Part shown: positions 40,531 to 51,770 of the stretch, one piece after another
Layout: the number at the start of each line of letters is the position of its first letter
Numbering within the stretch: the stretch's first letter is position 1
Assembly: GCA_964006375.1 (NCBI GenBank)
Contig: OZ023264.1
Span: 172,706,295-172,770,294 of the forward strand
DNA from: Tillus elongatus
Taxonomy: Eukaryota > Arthropoda > Insecta > Coleoptera > Cleridae
Length of the DNA stretch: 64,000 bases
Direction of reading: 5' to 3'
Made by a program: the position numbers and the translations under genes
Notes under the pieces: generated by a model
Seen by the model: only the letters and a program-made list of their open reading frames with translations
What the model was told of the DNA's origin: nothing
The model's database searches: none

Positions 40531-40960
40531 CAGGGTCGCTGTTAAGTCTGGAAACGGTCGATTATCGGGGAAAATATACAAGGTGTCGAAAAAAGTTTTA
40601 TACAAAAGTTTTTGGGTTCTTCAATGTCTACTAGGCGGTGATAATTTCATTTATACAGGGTTGGTCATACAGGCGTGGCACACCAATATTATTTTTTTTT
40701 AATGGAACACCCTATATATTATTCGATATTTCAATCCTTCTCTTAATTTTGAGCAACATTTATCAGAAGCATGATGTACATAAACTCAATCGTTTCCGGG
40801 TAAAAAAATAAATAAAAATAAACGCTATTGTTTTTAAAATCTATTGGATGAAGAACAAAAATAAATGAAAAGTAGAATATCTCTTGAAAACAATCTGTGA
40901 GTGTGAAAAGAACCAGTTGCGATGTTTTTAACATTGTTTGGAATCCTATTTTATAAGATG
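40531..40960. repeat. Left terminal inverted repeat of the mariner
   Basis: Pairs with 42143-42576. Its inner edge covers the last five codons of the transposase, so the 3' end of the gene lies inside the repeat. Confidence 0.92.
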
Positions 40961-42017
40961 TTCAAAGTGTTCTCCATTGACCTCCTGACAATAATGAATT
41001 CGCTTAACAAAACATTGCACTGCATTTACAAGAGCGTTTTGAGGAATGTAAATAATTTCATGCACAATCCTTGCTTGCAACTCTTCAATATTCTGTGGTC
41101 TATTTTGGTAAATTAAATTTTTTACATGACCCCACAAAAAAAAGTCAAGCGGCGTCATGTCGGGAGACCTAGCTGGCCATTCAATAGTTCCCCTGCGCCC
41201 TATCCATCTGCCAGGAAAGGTTTGATTCAGATATTCCCGTACCTCAATTCCAAAATGAGGGGGTGCCCCATCCTGCTGAAACCATATTTCTTCCGCTGGT
41301 AGATTTGGGTCGTTATTGTTCGGAAATAATCGACTAACGTCTGGAACAATTGATTCTTGCAAAAGTGTCAAATATCGAGCAGAGTTCAAATTACCGTGTA
41401 TAAAATAAGGTCCTATGATATGTCCACCAATAATAGCACACCAAACATTTACTTTTTGCGGTCTTTGGGTGTGAATTTGTTCCATCCAATGTGGGTTTTC
41501 GTCTGACCAGTACCTACAGTTGTGTCGGTTGACTTGTCCATTCAAACAAAATGTAGATTCGTCGGAAAACAAAATGTGGTTGGCAAAGTTAAAATTTTGG
41601 CGTAACTTCTCCATAATAAGTTCACAGAACTCGATTCTGCGATCAAAATCGTCTTCACTCAGTTCTTGCAATAAATGAATTTTATATGGACGGAACTTTT
41701 CCCGCTTCGTAATCTTTTGAATTGAATATCGACTCATATTGTGATTTAAAGCCAATTGCTGTGCCGAAGTTTTCGGATTTTCCACCACATCCAATATTAC
41801 ATTCAAAGAATTTTCTTCATTTGTAACGGTTACTGGCCTTCCAGTTCTAGGTTTATCCTTGATACCGCCAGTTTCGTGAAAACGATGCAAAGTTTTCGAA
41901 ACTGTGGATTTGGAGATCGATTCCCGCTCAGGATGCAACTCATTGAACATAATCACCACTTGAGCAAAACTTCGTGTTCTAAATTTCGATACGTTCGGTT
42001 TCACTTAAACTTGCCAT
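40946..42017 (-). pseudogene. DD41D mariner-type transposase, nearly intact, frameshifted at the N-terminus
   Basis: Cuts and pastes the element at TA sites. From 42004 the frame is open for 352 codons. It has two helix-turn-helix segments (roughly residues 10-45 and 62-105) joined by a GRP motif (56-58), then the DDE domain with Asp148 (LFSDES), Asp245 (FQQDG) and Asp287 (TPLDFFLWG), 41 residues between the last two. The frame has no ATG near its start: codon 1 is GTG. The family's normal beginning (MASLSETERIEI) starts at ATG 42017-42015 in another frame and reaches a stop. A small deletion of a non-multiple of three probably removed the join. An in-frame Met lies at codon 20. The catalytic domain looks whole. 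Confidence 0.9.
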
Positions 42018-42142
42018 TTTGCACAAAAACTGTTGACACTAAATTACTAATGTTTCAAAACTGTTGACACTGAATGAATGTTTGACATTCGTTGTCCTGG
42101 AAACATTTTAAAACAAAAGAATAATACTGCGTTTCTTATGGG

Positions 42143-42576
42143 CATCTTATCTTATCTTGGGATTCCAAACAATGTTAAAAACATCGCAACCGGTTCTTTT
42201 CACACTCACAGATTGTTTTCAAGAGATATTCTACTTTTCATTTATTTTTGTTCTTCATCCAATAGATTTTAAAAACAGTAGCGTTTATTTTTATTTATTT
42301 TTTTACCCGGAAACGATTGAGTTTAGGTACATTATGCTTCTCATAAATGTTGCTCAAAATTAAGAGAAGGATTGAAATATCGAATAATATATAGGGTGTT
42401 CCATTAAAAAAAAATTAATATTGGTGTGCCACGCCTGTATGACCAACCCTGTATAAATGAAATTATCACCGCCTAGTAGACATTGAAGAACCCAAAAACT
42501 TTTGTATAAAACTTTTTTCGACACCTTGTATATTTTCCCGGATAATCGACCGTTTCCAGACTTATCAGCGACCCTG
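42143..42576. repeat. Right terminal inverted repeat of the mariner
   Basis: Partner of 40531-40960; about 130 bp separate it from the transposase ATG. Confidence 0.92.
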
Positions 42577-42578
42577 TA

Positions 42579-43202
42579 TATTTGGTCTATATTATGTGTG
42601 CAAAGCACGGTGAGAACTAATGACGTATAGCATAGGGTATGTGTGATGGTAAAGCACTACAATAAGTTTAATTTTTTTAATCACAGGTATTTAAATTTTA
42701 CCGGTTAAGTTTGACTGCGTGAGATCAAAGCCGTTGATTAGCTCGCCTCATTTAATGAAGCTATTTTGTAGCGTTTATTTTATCAGCTGTGGCATGTGGC
42801 ACCACCGATGTCCTTTTTAAATTCAATTTGTAATTCACTCATGCCGCGCCTGCATTAGGTTATTGGCTGCGACGTGGTGAGATATACGATAAACATAGAA
42901 CCTATGAAATGACGTTTTCGTGTCTCTACAGTGGAATACTAACTATATTTTACAGTTAGGAGGGCATTAAAGTAAATAACACTTTTATTAAATTTCATTA
43001 TTAATACAGGTTTATGTCATCGCAACTGATATCGACCCAACATGTTTGGATAGTGTCATGCAGTTAGGAACCAGATACCTGAAAGCCCTTAACACTATTG
43101 TTTAGGTTTATGTTTCGAAAAAATTTAGGGGAGAGTTGCGTAAGTAAGATGAGATGGTTTTATTGGAAAATAAAAATTTAAAAACCCCATGTATCGGTTA
43201 TA
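42579..43202. other. No recognised feature
   Basis: Mixed composition, no long frame. Confidence 0.4.
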
Positions 43203-43332
43203 TTAGTGAATTTTCGTAGAAAAATTCACTAATGGGGAGATCTCGACTTTTGAATTTTGACAATTTTTTTGCAAATGAGCGCGAACTAGAACCTCTGGAA
43301 CCCATATCCGGGGTCAGTTTAAATTTTTATAT

Positions 43333-43335
<3 letters not shown>
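43203..43335 (+). repeat. TAR left arm, well preserved
   Basis: Hairpin TTAGTGAATTTTCG / AAAAATTCACTAATGG, GGAGATCTCGACTTTTGAA, AAATGAGCGCGAACTAG, CCCATATCCGGGGTCAG, then the array. Confidence 0.85.

Positions 43336-43427
<92 letters not shown>
43336..43427. repeat. (TA)n microsatellite
   Basis: Joins a TAR left arm to a LINE fragment; the TAR right arm is missing. Confidence 0.98.
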
Positions 43428-43431
<4 letters not shown>

Positions 43432-43840
43432 CTTGAGAAAACACCTGTTGCTGGCTTGAGAACAAAAGAAGACTACTTACATTAAGGGAAACAGGTTGAT
43501 TGTTGATGAAGAAACTTATACCCCTGAAGAATTAGACCATGAAATTGTGAAAAGGACCTCAGACAGTCCTGTGATTTTGGAAGAGAGAGCAAACAGCTGT
43601 CCGGCAACGCCGGTGCCTCTGAGTGATTCAGTTTTTGTGGAGAAACAAGATACGAGCACCAACTGCGTAGAGAAGTCAGTGTTGGGTGAAGCAGGTAAAT
43701 GTGATAGAATTGCTACACATAACCAGATAGCGGCTTGTGAGGGACGAAAAATTGGCCTTAGAATTGATTCGAATTCCAGAGTCAAGGGGGTGAACAGAAC
43801 GAGTACACAGTGTAAATACGATGTTACAAGGAGAAAGTAA
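43428..43840 (+). pseudogene. Possible LINE ORF1 C-terminal fragment
   Basis: An open frame continues from the array to TAA/TAG near 43838: KGNRLIVDEETYTPEELDHE, then an acidic, polar tail with several Cys. The pattern 'KG..L.VDGE.Y...EL' is seen at the end of ORF1 proteins of some insect LINEs, and an EN frame follows downstream. I could not confirm the family; an unrelated exon is the alternative. Confidence 0.4.
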
Positions 43841-44019
43841 GTAGCAGACCACGTACTCAACTTTGTGAACAACCCATGTAAATTAAAGTCTGAACATTAT
43901 ACATTTGATCTGGCTAGAGAAAAACATTGATATTTTATTTTGTGTCTCACATACTACATTCCCGATTGATGTTGATTGTAAACAGATGTGTTTTCACGCT
44001 GTGGAACCTTGTAATTTGT

Positions 44020-44440
44020 AATTTTTTTATATATGTATATGCCATACTTGTTAGGCTAGTTGTGATTTTGATAAACCACAGACTTTGGATATATTAGTGA
44101 GTAACAGTTTGCATTTTATCTATACTCCAGAATAGCTTTTAATTTGTATCTTGTTTTTTTTCCTTATATATGTTTCTAGTATCCTTGTAAATTTAGCTGT
44201 GGTTTGATAAACCACATGTTTTTGATGTTTTGTTTAGTTATAGTTTGCATTTTATCTATACTTTTGAATTGCTTTTAACTCGTATTGTGCTTTTATAAGT
44301 CTGTATAATATCGTTGCAGGATTAGTTCTGGTTTTGATAGACCACAGATTTTGGATGGCTTGACTGGGTATAGTTTGTATTCTGTCTGCACTTCTGAATT
44401 GCTTTTGATTTGTGTTTGGTTTTTGGGTCATTTTATCATT
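44020..44440 (+). repeat. Tandem repeat, ~130-136 bp unit, three copies plus a partial one
   Basis: TTGATA.ACCACA recurs at about 44068, 44204 and 44334, each followed by TAGTTTG.ATT.T.TCT.CACTT..GAAT.GCTTTTA. It sits just before the EN frame of the LINE. Confidence 0.85.
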
Positions 44441-44662
44441 GTGTTTCATTTATGCTCTTGCTTGCTGTTTTGCTCTGTGCGTGCACATGTGCTGGTTGGG
44501 TGGGTGTTGAGTGAATTGCGGGACAATGTTGGAAGCGATCCACCTACATCCCGTCTTTTGAAAGTGTATGGATATATTTGTCGGTGACATCTCCGTTATA
44601 TATTGTGTTGCCTCTCTGGTTGTTTTCTGGCACTGATTTTGTTGTGGGGAAAAGCCGAAATA

Positions 44663-46002
44663 ATGGACGCTTACATCCGAGATTATCACGTTGTGCCAGT
44701 TGACACTTTGGTCACAGACAGCTTAACTGATACAAAAACATTGTTGAGTGATGCTCAAAATAAACGATTTAAAATTTTTCATAACAACATTAGAGGTTTA
44801 CAGAAGAATTTTGATGAATTACAGGTTTTTCTTCAAGGCTTGGACTGTGTGTTTGACTGTATCTTTCTGACGGAGACCAGAAGATTACATTACCTGAATA
44901 ATTGTGGGATAAAAGGCTATGATCTTGTTTATAACGACGGAGCTATAAATGTATGTGACGGTTTGGTCGTGTATATAAGACAAAATTTAGATTATAAATT
45001 GATACCATTGGGTGATATCAAAGCAGTAAACCTTAGTGTGAATTACCAACAAAAAATTATAAACATACTAGCACTGTATAGACCGCCATCGACGTGTCCT
45101 TCTACGTTTATTCTTGAGTTGTATGACTATTTGTCTAGGGGATCACGGAGTGGTGATGTCAGTGTTGTGCTGGGGGATATGAACATAAATATTCTTGACA
45201 ATAAAGATTGTTGTCAGGAGTGTCTTAATGTATTACATGAGTTTGGATATGATTCGCTCATAAACAGACCAACCCGTGTACAGAATATGAGTGAGACTTG
45301 TCTGGACCACATATTCGTCAAAACAAGGAAACCGCTCGAGTGTTCCTTGCCTATTATTTTTAGAACAACTTTAACTGATCACTACTCCACTCTGCTTGCA
45401 TGTGTTCTTAATACTAAGGAGGAGCGTGTTCAATGTGTAACACATTTAAGTCATATGTTGATTATGACAAGCTTAAAAGTAGCCTGGAGACCGAAAATTG
45501 GCTCGCCATTTATTCCAGTCAGGACCCCAATTTCGCAACAGAATGTTTCATCAACAGATTAAAACAGAAGGTCGAAAATTGCAGTGTTAGGATTAGAATC
45601 AGGAAAAGAGACAAAAAAGGAACCCTTGGATTGATAAAATCGGTAAATAAAAAAAATGAGATGTATAAACGTTTACAGAAAAGACCGTTCGATCTCTCCT
45701 TACAAACACAGTTTAAATCATACAGAAATATTCTTGCCGACCTAATCAAGGATGCTAAGTCGGATTTCTATAAACGTGAAATCACTAAAAATAAAAACTG
45801 TCCTAAACACATGTGGAAGTGTGTAAACAATATTGAGTCAAAGGGGAGCGGCACTAATATCAAGGAGATTAGGATGGGTGGCAGAGTCATTAGAGATAGA
45901 CTTACCATGGCGGAAGAATTTAATAATTATTTTGCAGATGTAGGTGATTGGAAGCAGGATATTTTGAGAGTCTTTTTAAACAAAAATACAAAGGAACAGT
46001 AA
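44663..46002 (+). pseudogene. LINE ORF2 endonuclease and linker, RT missing
   Basis: From ATG 44663 the frame has the apurinic-type endonuclease blocks: FHNNIRGLQKNFDELQVFL, IFLTETRRLH (catalytic Glu), ILALYRPPSTCPSTF, VVLGDMNIN (GDxN), TCLDHIFVK and LTDHYSTLL (final SDH-like block). After a frameshift near 45.44 kb the linker continues (FKSYVDYDKLKSSLETENWLAIY, NKKNEMYKRLQKRPF, WKCVNNIESKG) to AEEFNNYFADVGD, where RT should begin. There it changes to unrelated sequence and stops at 46000-46002. The enzyme would nick target DNA. It is a different family from the 9-10.5 kb LINE. Confidence 0.88.
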
Positions 46003-46479
46003 GAACTTAAACTATATAATAGAAAATAGCAACAGTTCGATGGACAGTGTCTACAGGAGCATCAGAGTGAGTTTATTTCAAAATAAATGTTAAATTACTT
46101 ACGTTGTACAAGTAATGGCTGAATAAGATTAGATAAACAGCAGTAAAGTTGCACTCAAGTGAACAAATATTGAATATAGGGCCGAATTTCTAAAAATTTA
46201 ACTACAGCAAAACAATAAGATCAAGATTTACCATATTTTTTTACTATTTACAATAGCAGTTTAAAAAGCCACTACCAGAGGAACGACAATACACTTCTGC
46301 AATAGTTCAGTGATTCAGCGGGTATACAACCCATGTTACAACTAGATAGTCAAGGAAGAGGAGTTTCCTAACAGTTAGTTCTATAAGATCAAAATTGAAT
46401 AAAACATATTGCAATATTAATTAAAAAACTTTGAATATTATAAAGGCCTAAAAAAATGTGGGGGATTATTAAAATTTAA
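46003..46479. other. No recognised feature
   Basis: AT-rich, non-coding. Confidence 0.4.
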
Positions 46480-46775
46480 GACAAACAATTTTTTAGAGTG
46501 AGTTAGATATATTTTGACGATATTTTGTCACCTTCATTTAGTATTCAATAAAATTGTTGTTTTGCTAAAGAGAAAAAAATTGGGTTTTATTTTTGATTAT
46601 TTAGTATATACAAGGGCAGAGTGCAATAATAAAAAGCTACATAGGTAAGGAAGAGACCTGAACCCACTTGAAATCCCTCAGATAGTTTCGTTTTGCTTTT
46701 TTTTCAATCATTTAATAGCTAGCCGAGGCAACATCAACAAAGAAAGGACACAGGTAAATACACCAGCACATGAAT
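46480..46775 (+). repeat. Dispersed repeat D2, copy 1
   Basis: AAGGGCAGA, GACCTGAACCCACTTG, CCCTCAG and TAGCTAGCCGAGGCAA..., ending ACAGGTAAATAC, occur in the same order, reversed, at 59.25-59.46 kb. Unknown class; could be a piece of an LTR or a host gene family. Confidence 0.5.
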
Positions 46776-47011
46776 AAATGGTAGGTTTTTCCTTGGTGTA
46801 TCAAATAAGACAAACAATACGACTATTACAAATTTTCATATATTTATTTAATAAAACACAAAATAACATATTATAAAACATTTATTCACACCTAAGCCAT
46901 ATCATAAACCATAACTATAATTTCTATTTTCTTACTGTAAATACAGTATTTGAAAACATTTCTATAATAATTAGCATCCAATATTGGGTCTGTAGAATTG
47001 TGAACCCCCAT

Positions 47012-47255
<244 letters not shown>

Positions 47256-47382
47256 TTCGACTAGTATCTTGCGATTTGGAGCAATTAAGGCCGTTAATAG
47301 TCTGAGGAGGTTTAATAAAAGTTATCTGAGATATGAGCTTGTTTAATTTGAATTAATGTTATGTAATGTGAGGTAATGTTAA

Positions 47383-49870
47383 CCCTCGGTTAGTCGCGCG
47401 GGGAACCACTGTCACCCAGCAACAGTTACTGGTCTGTTGTGAGATGGGAACGTTTTGTACGCATGTGCCGCCAAATGTACCTTCTCAAAACATTTGTTCG
47501 CAGCTACCAGGCGAGTTTCAGTTTGATCCTAGCAGTGGTTAGTATTTTACGTGTTGCCAAAGTTCTGTGGTTGACAAACGTCACTCACGCGACTGAACGC
47601 GTTGCAAATTTTATGTGGGTATTTTTGTGTAACAGGACAAACAAATTATCAGAGAGGCGACATTTTAGCAGGTATTTATTGACTTTTTATTCTGTCCACA
47701 AAACAATAATTTCAATTAAATATTGGTGAATAAAACAGAGTGAAACTGGTGATTTTTGTAACATATTCTGTTGGTTTCCTTTCAGATATGTCGGCACGTA
47801 AAAGGAGCTGAACTGAACAAAGCACAGACCCAGAAGTATGGTTACAGTGAGCTCAATGAAGAGGGTGAAGAAGAAAATATGCGAAATCAAGAAACAATGG
47901 ATGAACGTGACGTAGGAGAAGAAGATGTGAATTTAGAAAGTGATCATGAGTCGGATACAGAACAAGAACTCTCTGAAAGTGATACTGACCTCTCAGATGA
48001 TAATGATGAGATGGACTCACAGAGTTGTTATATAGGAAAAAATGGTGACACAAAATGGCGTAAAGCACAGCCTCCTAAGAACGTAAGAACACGGGCGCAT
48101 AACATCATTACACATTCCCAGGGCCAAAAGGAGCTGCACGTGAAGTTCAGTCAGAAATTCAAGCATTAGAGCTTTTTAGCTTTTTATCAGCAATGATATA
48201 CTTTCAATTATAACAACTTCTACAAATATTTATATTGAACGTGTTCGTCAGAAATTCGCAAGAGATAGAGATGCCAGACTCACTAATATGACTGAAATCA
48301 GAAGCTTTATTGGTTTATTGTACCTCATAGGCAGTCTTCGGTCTTCCAGAAAAAAACCTACATCAATTATGGGATAATAGTAAAGGTAATGGTCTAGAAT
48401 CCTGCTATCTGACAATGAGTGAACAACGCTTTCGTTTTTTGCTAAGATGCATTCGATTCGACGATGTCAGAGACAGACCCATGCGCAGTGAAGTTGATAA
48501 ATTTTCACCAATAAGAGAATTATTCGAGAGAATGATGCTTACTTTCCAAAATCACTATTCCGCCAGTGAGTTTTTAACTATAGATGAGCAATTGCTAGCC
48601 TTCAGGGGGCGTTGCAGCTTCAGGCAGTATATGCATAATAAGCCAAGCAAATATGGGATCAAAACATTTGCTTTAGTGGACGCAAAAACCGCATATACTT
48701 CGAAATTAGAAACCTACGTAGGGAGACAACCACCAGGCCTATATAGCCAAAGCAACGCTGCCAGATATATTGTGATGAGAATGGTGGAGCCTGTTCAAAA
48801 CACAAATAGAAATATTACCGCGGATAATTCGTTTACCAGTATTCCCTTGGTAAGTGAGCTGTTTGAACAAAAGATCACTTACGTTGGTACGCTAAGAAAA
48901 AACAAAAAAGAAATTCCAAAACAGTTCTTGCCAAATAAAAATAGACCTGAAAGCTCCTCTCTTTTTGGTTTCAGAGAAAACTCTACTATTGTGTCTTATT
49001 GTCCGAAGAAACGGAAGGCTATTTTAGTTGTTTCATCCACGCACCATGATGCTGAAAGAGACACAGAAACTGGAGAAAAGCAAAAACCTGCCATCATAAC
49101 ATTTTACAACCATACAAAAATAGGTGTAGACCTAGTGGATCAGCTTTGTCAGAAAAACAATGTGGCTAGAAATACTAGGCGCTGGCCTATGGTTGTGTTT
49201 TACAATTTATTAAATGTGGCAGCAATAAATGCGTTTTGCATTTACAAGGCAAATCATGTCGATGCTAGAAGTAAATTGATAAGGACTAACTTCCTCAAAA
49301 ACATTGCCTGGGAAATGGTGAAGCCTCAGATCCAGGAAAGATCTCGTATTCCTCAAATCCCTAGAGAACTGTCTCGTCGAGCATTGCTGTTGCTTGGAGA
49401 AAATCTCCCTGTAGTTGAGCAAGAAGATCGTCGAGGTGCAAGAGGCAGATGTTTTTACTGCAGAAGGGCTCGTGATAAGACAACTAGAAAGTGGTGTGCC
49501 AGTTGTAATAAATGGGTATGTAATGAACATCTGAAGGAAATATGTTTAAGCTGTTATGAACAAGTAAATGTATAGTTTAAGTTTGCTATTACTCATCAAG
49601 AGAATAAATAGTGTACAATTACAATTTACAATACATAGTATATAATAAGAATTTACAATACATAGTTTAGGTACACTTTGTTGTTTTCATGCTGGAATAA
49701 ATGGTGCTTATATAAGCAAAAATCAAAATATATTCTATAGGACATTTATTCACACCTACCCACAACGTTTCATTGGTAATGAGAGCAAAAAATCAGTAAG
49801 AACAGGTTGGGTGACGTTTGTCACCCACGCGACCACTTGTATAACATGAAAGCACGCGACTAACGTAGGG
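47383..49870 (+). mobile_element. piggyBac-like element with both ends and TTAA duplications
   Basis: TTAA (47379-47382) is followed by CCCTCGGTTAGTCGCG. The other end, reversed, is CCCTACGTTAGTCGCG at 49855-49870, followed by TTAA (49871-49874). The 16 bp ends match at 14 positions. Near both ends is a GTCACCC motif that may be an internal binding site. About 2.49 kb, the usual size. The transposase is broken only in its 5' third. Confidence 0.93.
47788..49575 (+). pseudogene. piggyBac transposase; 5' part broken, C-terminal 386 codons open
   Basis: The likely start, ATG 47788 (MSARKR), meets a stop after seven codons. The acidic N-terminal region (EEGEEENMRNQETMDE, SESDTDLSDDNDEMD) continues in another frame to ~48.12 kb (PPKNVRTRAHNIITH). 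Several stops lie between 48.17 and 48.36 kb. From ATG 48415 the DDE_Tnp_1_7 domain is open: Asp57 (TIDEQ), Asp137 (ITADNS), Asp239 and Asp242 (GVDLVDQL) correspond to the catalytic Asp residues of piggyBac, and Trp257 lies in RRWPMVV. The C-terminal zinc finger uses Cys346/349/361/364/369, His372 and Cys377/380. piggyBac cuts at TTAA without leaving footprints. Either a decayed copy or a recently broken one; 48415 is not the ancestral start. Confidence 0.92.
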
Positions 49871-49874
49871 TTAA

Positions 49875-50461
49875 GCGGTTAAAGTTATAGTAAAAAATGT
49901 ATCAGTTTATAATTAAATACTATTACATCGTCAGTTTATGCCACAAAATTAATTCGGTAAGTCGATCCACTATGGCCACGTTCTTTACTATATGACTACT
50001 CTCCAACGTATCGGGTAGCGCGGTGATATTTTATATGATTTCTAAGCTGGAACTCACATTGGCCGGTGAAGATTAAATTTCAATAACAATGTTGCGTCCC
50101 TGGAAATGAGAGAATTCCTCTTAAATAATTTCGTTTATAAAACTAATTTATTGAACTCCTATACTGGGAGGTCACCTGTAAGATCAATATACCTTTACTG
50201 ATTGAACGCGCCTCATACTGAGCCACATATAGCTTATTACTTTTTGTGGAAGGACATTAAATTCTTCACTTATTACACACTATAACTCAATCTATTTTGT
50301 ATTTTTATTTTTTAAGTACTACTACACGATAATAAAATGGTGTGCCAGAAATTTACAATCATTTTCATCAGACATATTATATTGGTTTAAATTTTAAAAC
50401 GGAGCTTGGTAGAATCTAATAAGCAGAGAAAATTTCAATCAAAAACTATTTATTGCACAAA
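49875..50461. other. No recognised feature
   Basis: Non-coding spacer. Confidence 0.4.
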
Positions 50462-50935
50462 AGTTCGTGACGCAGCAAGTGCGTTATGGTAGTGAATTTT
50501 TATTAAATGCTTCAAATTTGAATTACTCAATTTTCTATAAACTTAGAAAGGTCGAATTTTGATATGTAGTAAGGCGTCTCTCAAGACAACATATCCACCA
50601 AATTTCATTAAAATAACTTTGTAGTTTTCGGTAAAAAAATTTTTTTTCGAAATAAAACTCAAAATTTGAATAAATCAGTTTTCTATAACCCTAGAAAGTT
50701 TTATTTGGGTGTGTAGTAATATCTTTTCCAAGAAAATATGCCCACCAAATTTCATTAAAAAAGCTTTGTAATTTTCGAAGAAAAATTTTCTTTCGAAAGA
50801 AAATTCAACATTTTCCCCGAAAACCTCGTCCCATTTTCCTGGATAACGAACTCGTCAAAGCCATTAACAAAAGAAAGGCACTTGCCGAGTTTCATCGAAA
50901 TCGGTTAATTATTTTTTGAGTTACCATTTGGAAAC
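50462..50935 (-). repeat. TAR right arm with terminus
   Basis: GACGCAGCAAGTGCGTTATG and GTAGTGAATTTT at the left, two arm units (TTTCATTAAAATAACTTTG, AACTCGTCAAAGCCATT), ending at GAGTTACCATTTGG. The array and left arm are missing; a Penelope-like copy follows directly. Confidence 0.75.
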
Positions 50936-51470
50936 GCACCTGTGTGGTCTACACGTCTGAGATTGTACGTGGCGCATGCGCCGTGAGCTTCTATTGGTCG
51001 GTTTCCTGTTCTCTGATTGGTTGTGCCTTCGAACTGTGTTGTGTGTATTGGTCTCTTGTCTTGATCACTGTGGTTTGATAATTTGTCTGTTTGTATGGCC
51101 TTTGTTATGTTTTGTTTAAATGTGTGCTTGGATTGGTTCTGGCATTAATTGTTTCTTATTGTTTGTTTGTTGAATGTAGTATTGTTCCCAGATTTCAATT
51201 TTATTGTGGTCTTTAACATGTTTCATTAGTTGTAACTAGGTGATGTCTGGTTTTTGGTGTTTTGTGTTGTGAATGTGTGTAGCTACGTTTGATTTGTAGT
51301 TAGGTATGTCGATTTTTTCTGATGATGTTATATGTTCCTTGAATCTTGTTTCTATTGATTTTTTTGTCATTCCATTTTTTATTGCATGTGTTACATTCTA
51401 TTTGATATATTCCGTTTAATTCATGTGGGTTGTGTTCTTGTTTTTTATTTATTATGACAACTGTATTCAA
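50936..51470 (-). pseudogene. Penelope-like 3' fragment with GIY block, third copy
   Basis: NPHELNGIYQIECNTCNKK is followed by a deletion that removes the YIG motif and shifts the frame. The downstream sequence follows the pair at 18.3-19.9 kb (THSQHKTPKTR, then EARRAG-like DNA around GCGCATGCGCC). It ends at 50936, just before the place where the hammerhead would begin, so no ribozyme is present. The family is therefore present at least three times in the window. Confidence 0.78.
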
Positions 51471-51489
51471 CAGGCCCACAGGCTTTTCT

Positions 51490-51770
51490 CCACAGAGGTC
51501 CAAAAAGAATCGGGTACATTCAACGCAAAACTGCTGAAAGATGATTGTGGATCCACCTTGCGCTAACTTTATTCATGCCTTAGCGTTTGTGGAGGACTCG
51601 GCGAACACTTCCATCTGAAAGCCCCGACATTTTCATTAATTTTTTTCTTTTTCAAGCGTCGATCTCTTAATACTAGATCCTTACCAAGGGTAATCTTGTT
51701 GTCTGTCACAATTTCCACCGTCCTTCCTGTTATTGCGTCATCTTCCATGGATAAGACGTAGAATTTTCCG
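51490..51770 (-). pseudogene. Mariner (irritans/mauritiana-like) transposase N-terminal fragment
   Basis: Frame-jumping peptide: GRTVEIVTDNKITLGKDLV, LRDRRLKKKK, MSGLSDGSVRRVLHKR.GMNK and VSARWI..HLSAV. This matches the second helix-turn-helix and linker of classical mariner transposases (family form 'LSDxxVRRILHxxLGMxKVSARWVP'), a different branch from the DD41D copies. No catalytic part is present. Confidence 0.7.

Larger units (their letters stand above)
40531..42576 (-). mobile_element. Mariner element (DD41D type), near complete, with ~430 bp terminal inverted repeats
   Basis: Starts CAGGGTCGCTG and ends with the reverse form at 42576; TA flanks both sides (40529-40530, 42577-42578). 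Length 2,046 bp. The arms differ at only about eight positions by eye. Most mariners have ends of ~30 bp, so the arms are very long. A second terminus-like motif (ACAGGGTTGGTCATACAGG) sits ~120 bp inside each arm. The transposase is one frame over most of its length. Confidence 0.93.

Noticed and set aside
43516..43872. 118-codon minus-strand frame overlapping the 43.4-43.8 kb plus frame
   Set aside because: Shadow of the plus-strand frame; no motif of its own.
48415..49575. A complete host gene derived from piggyBac (domesticated transposase)
   Set aside because: Terminal repeats and TTAA duplications are still present and the 5' third is broken in phase with transposon coding, so a decaying element is simpler.
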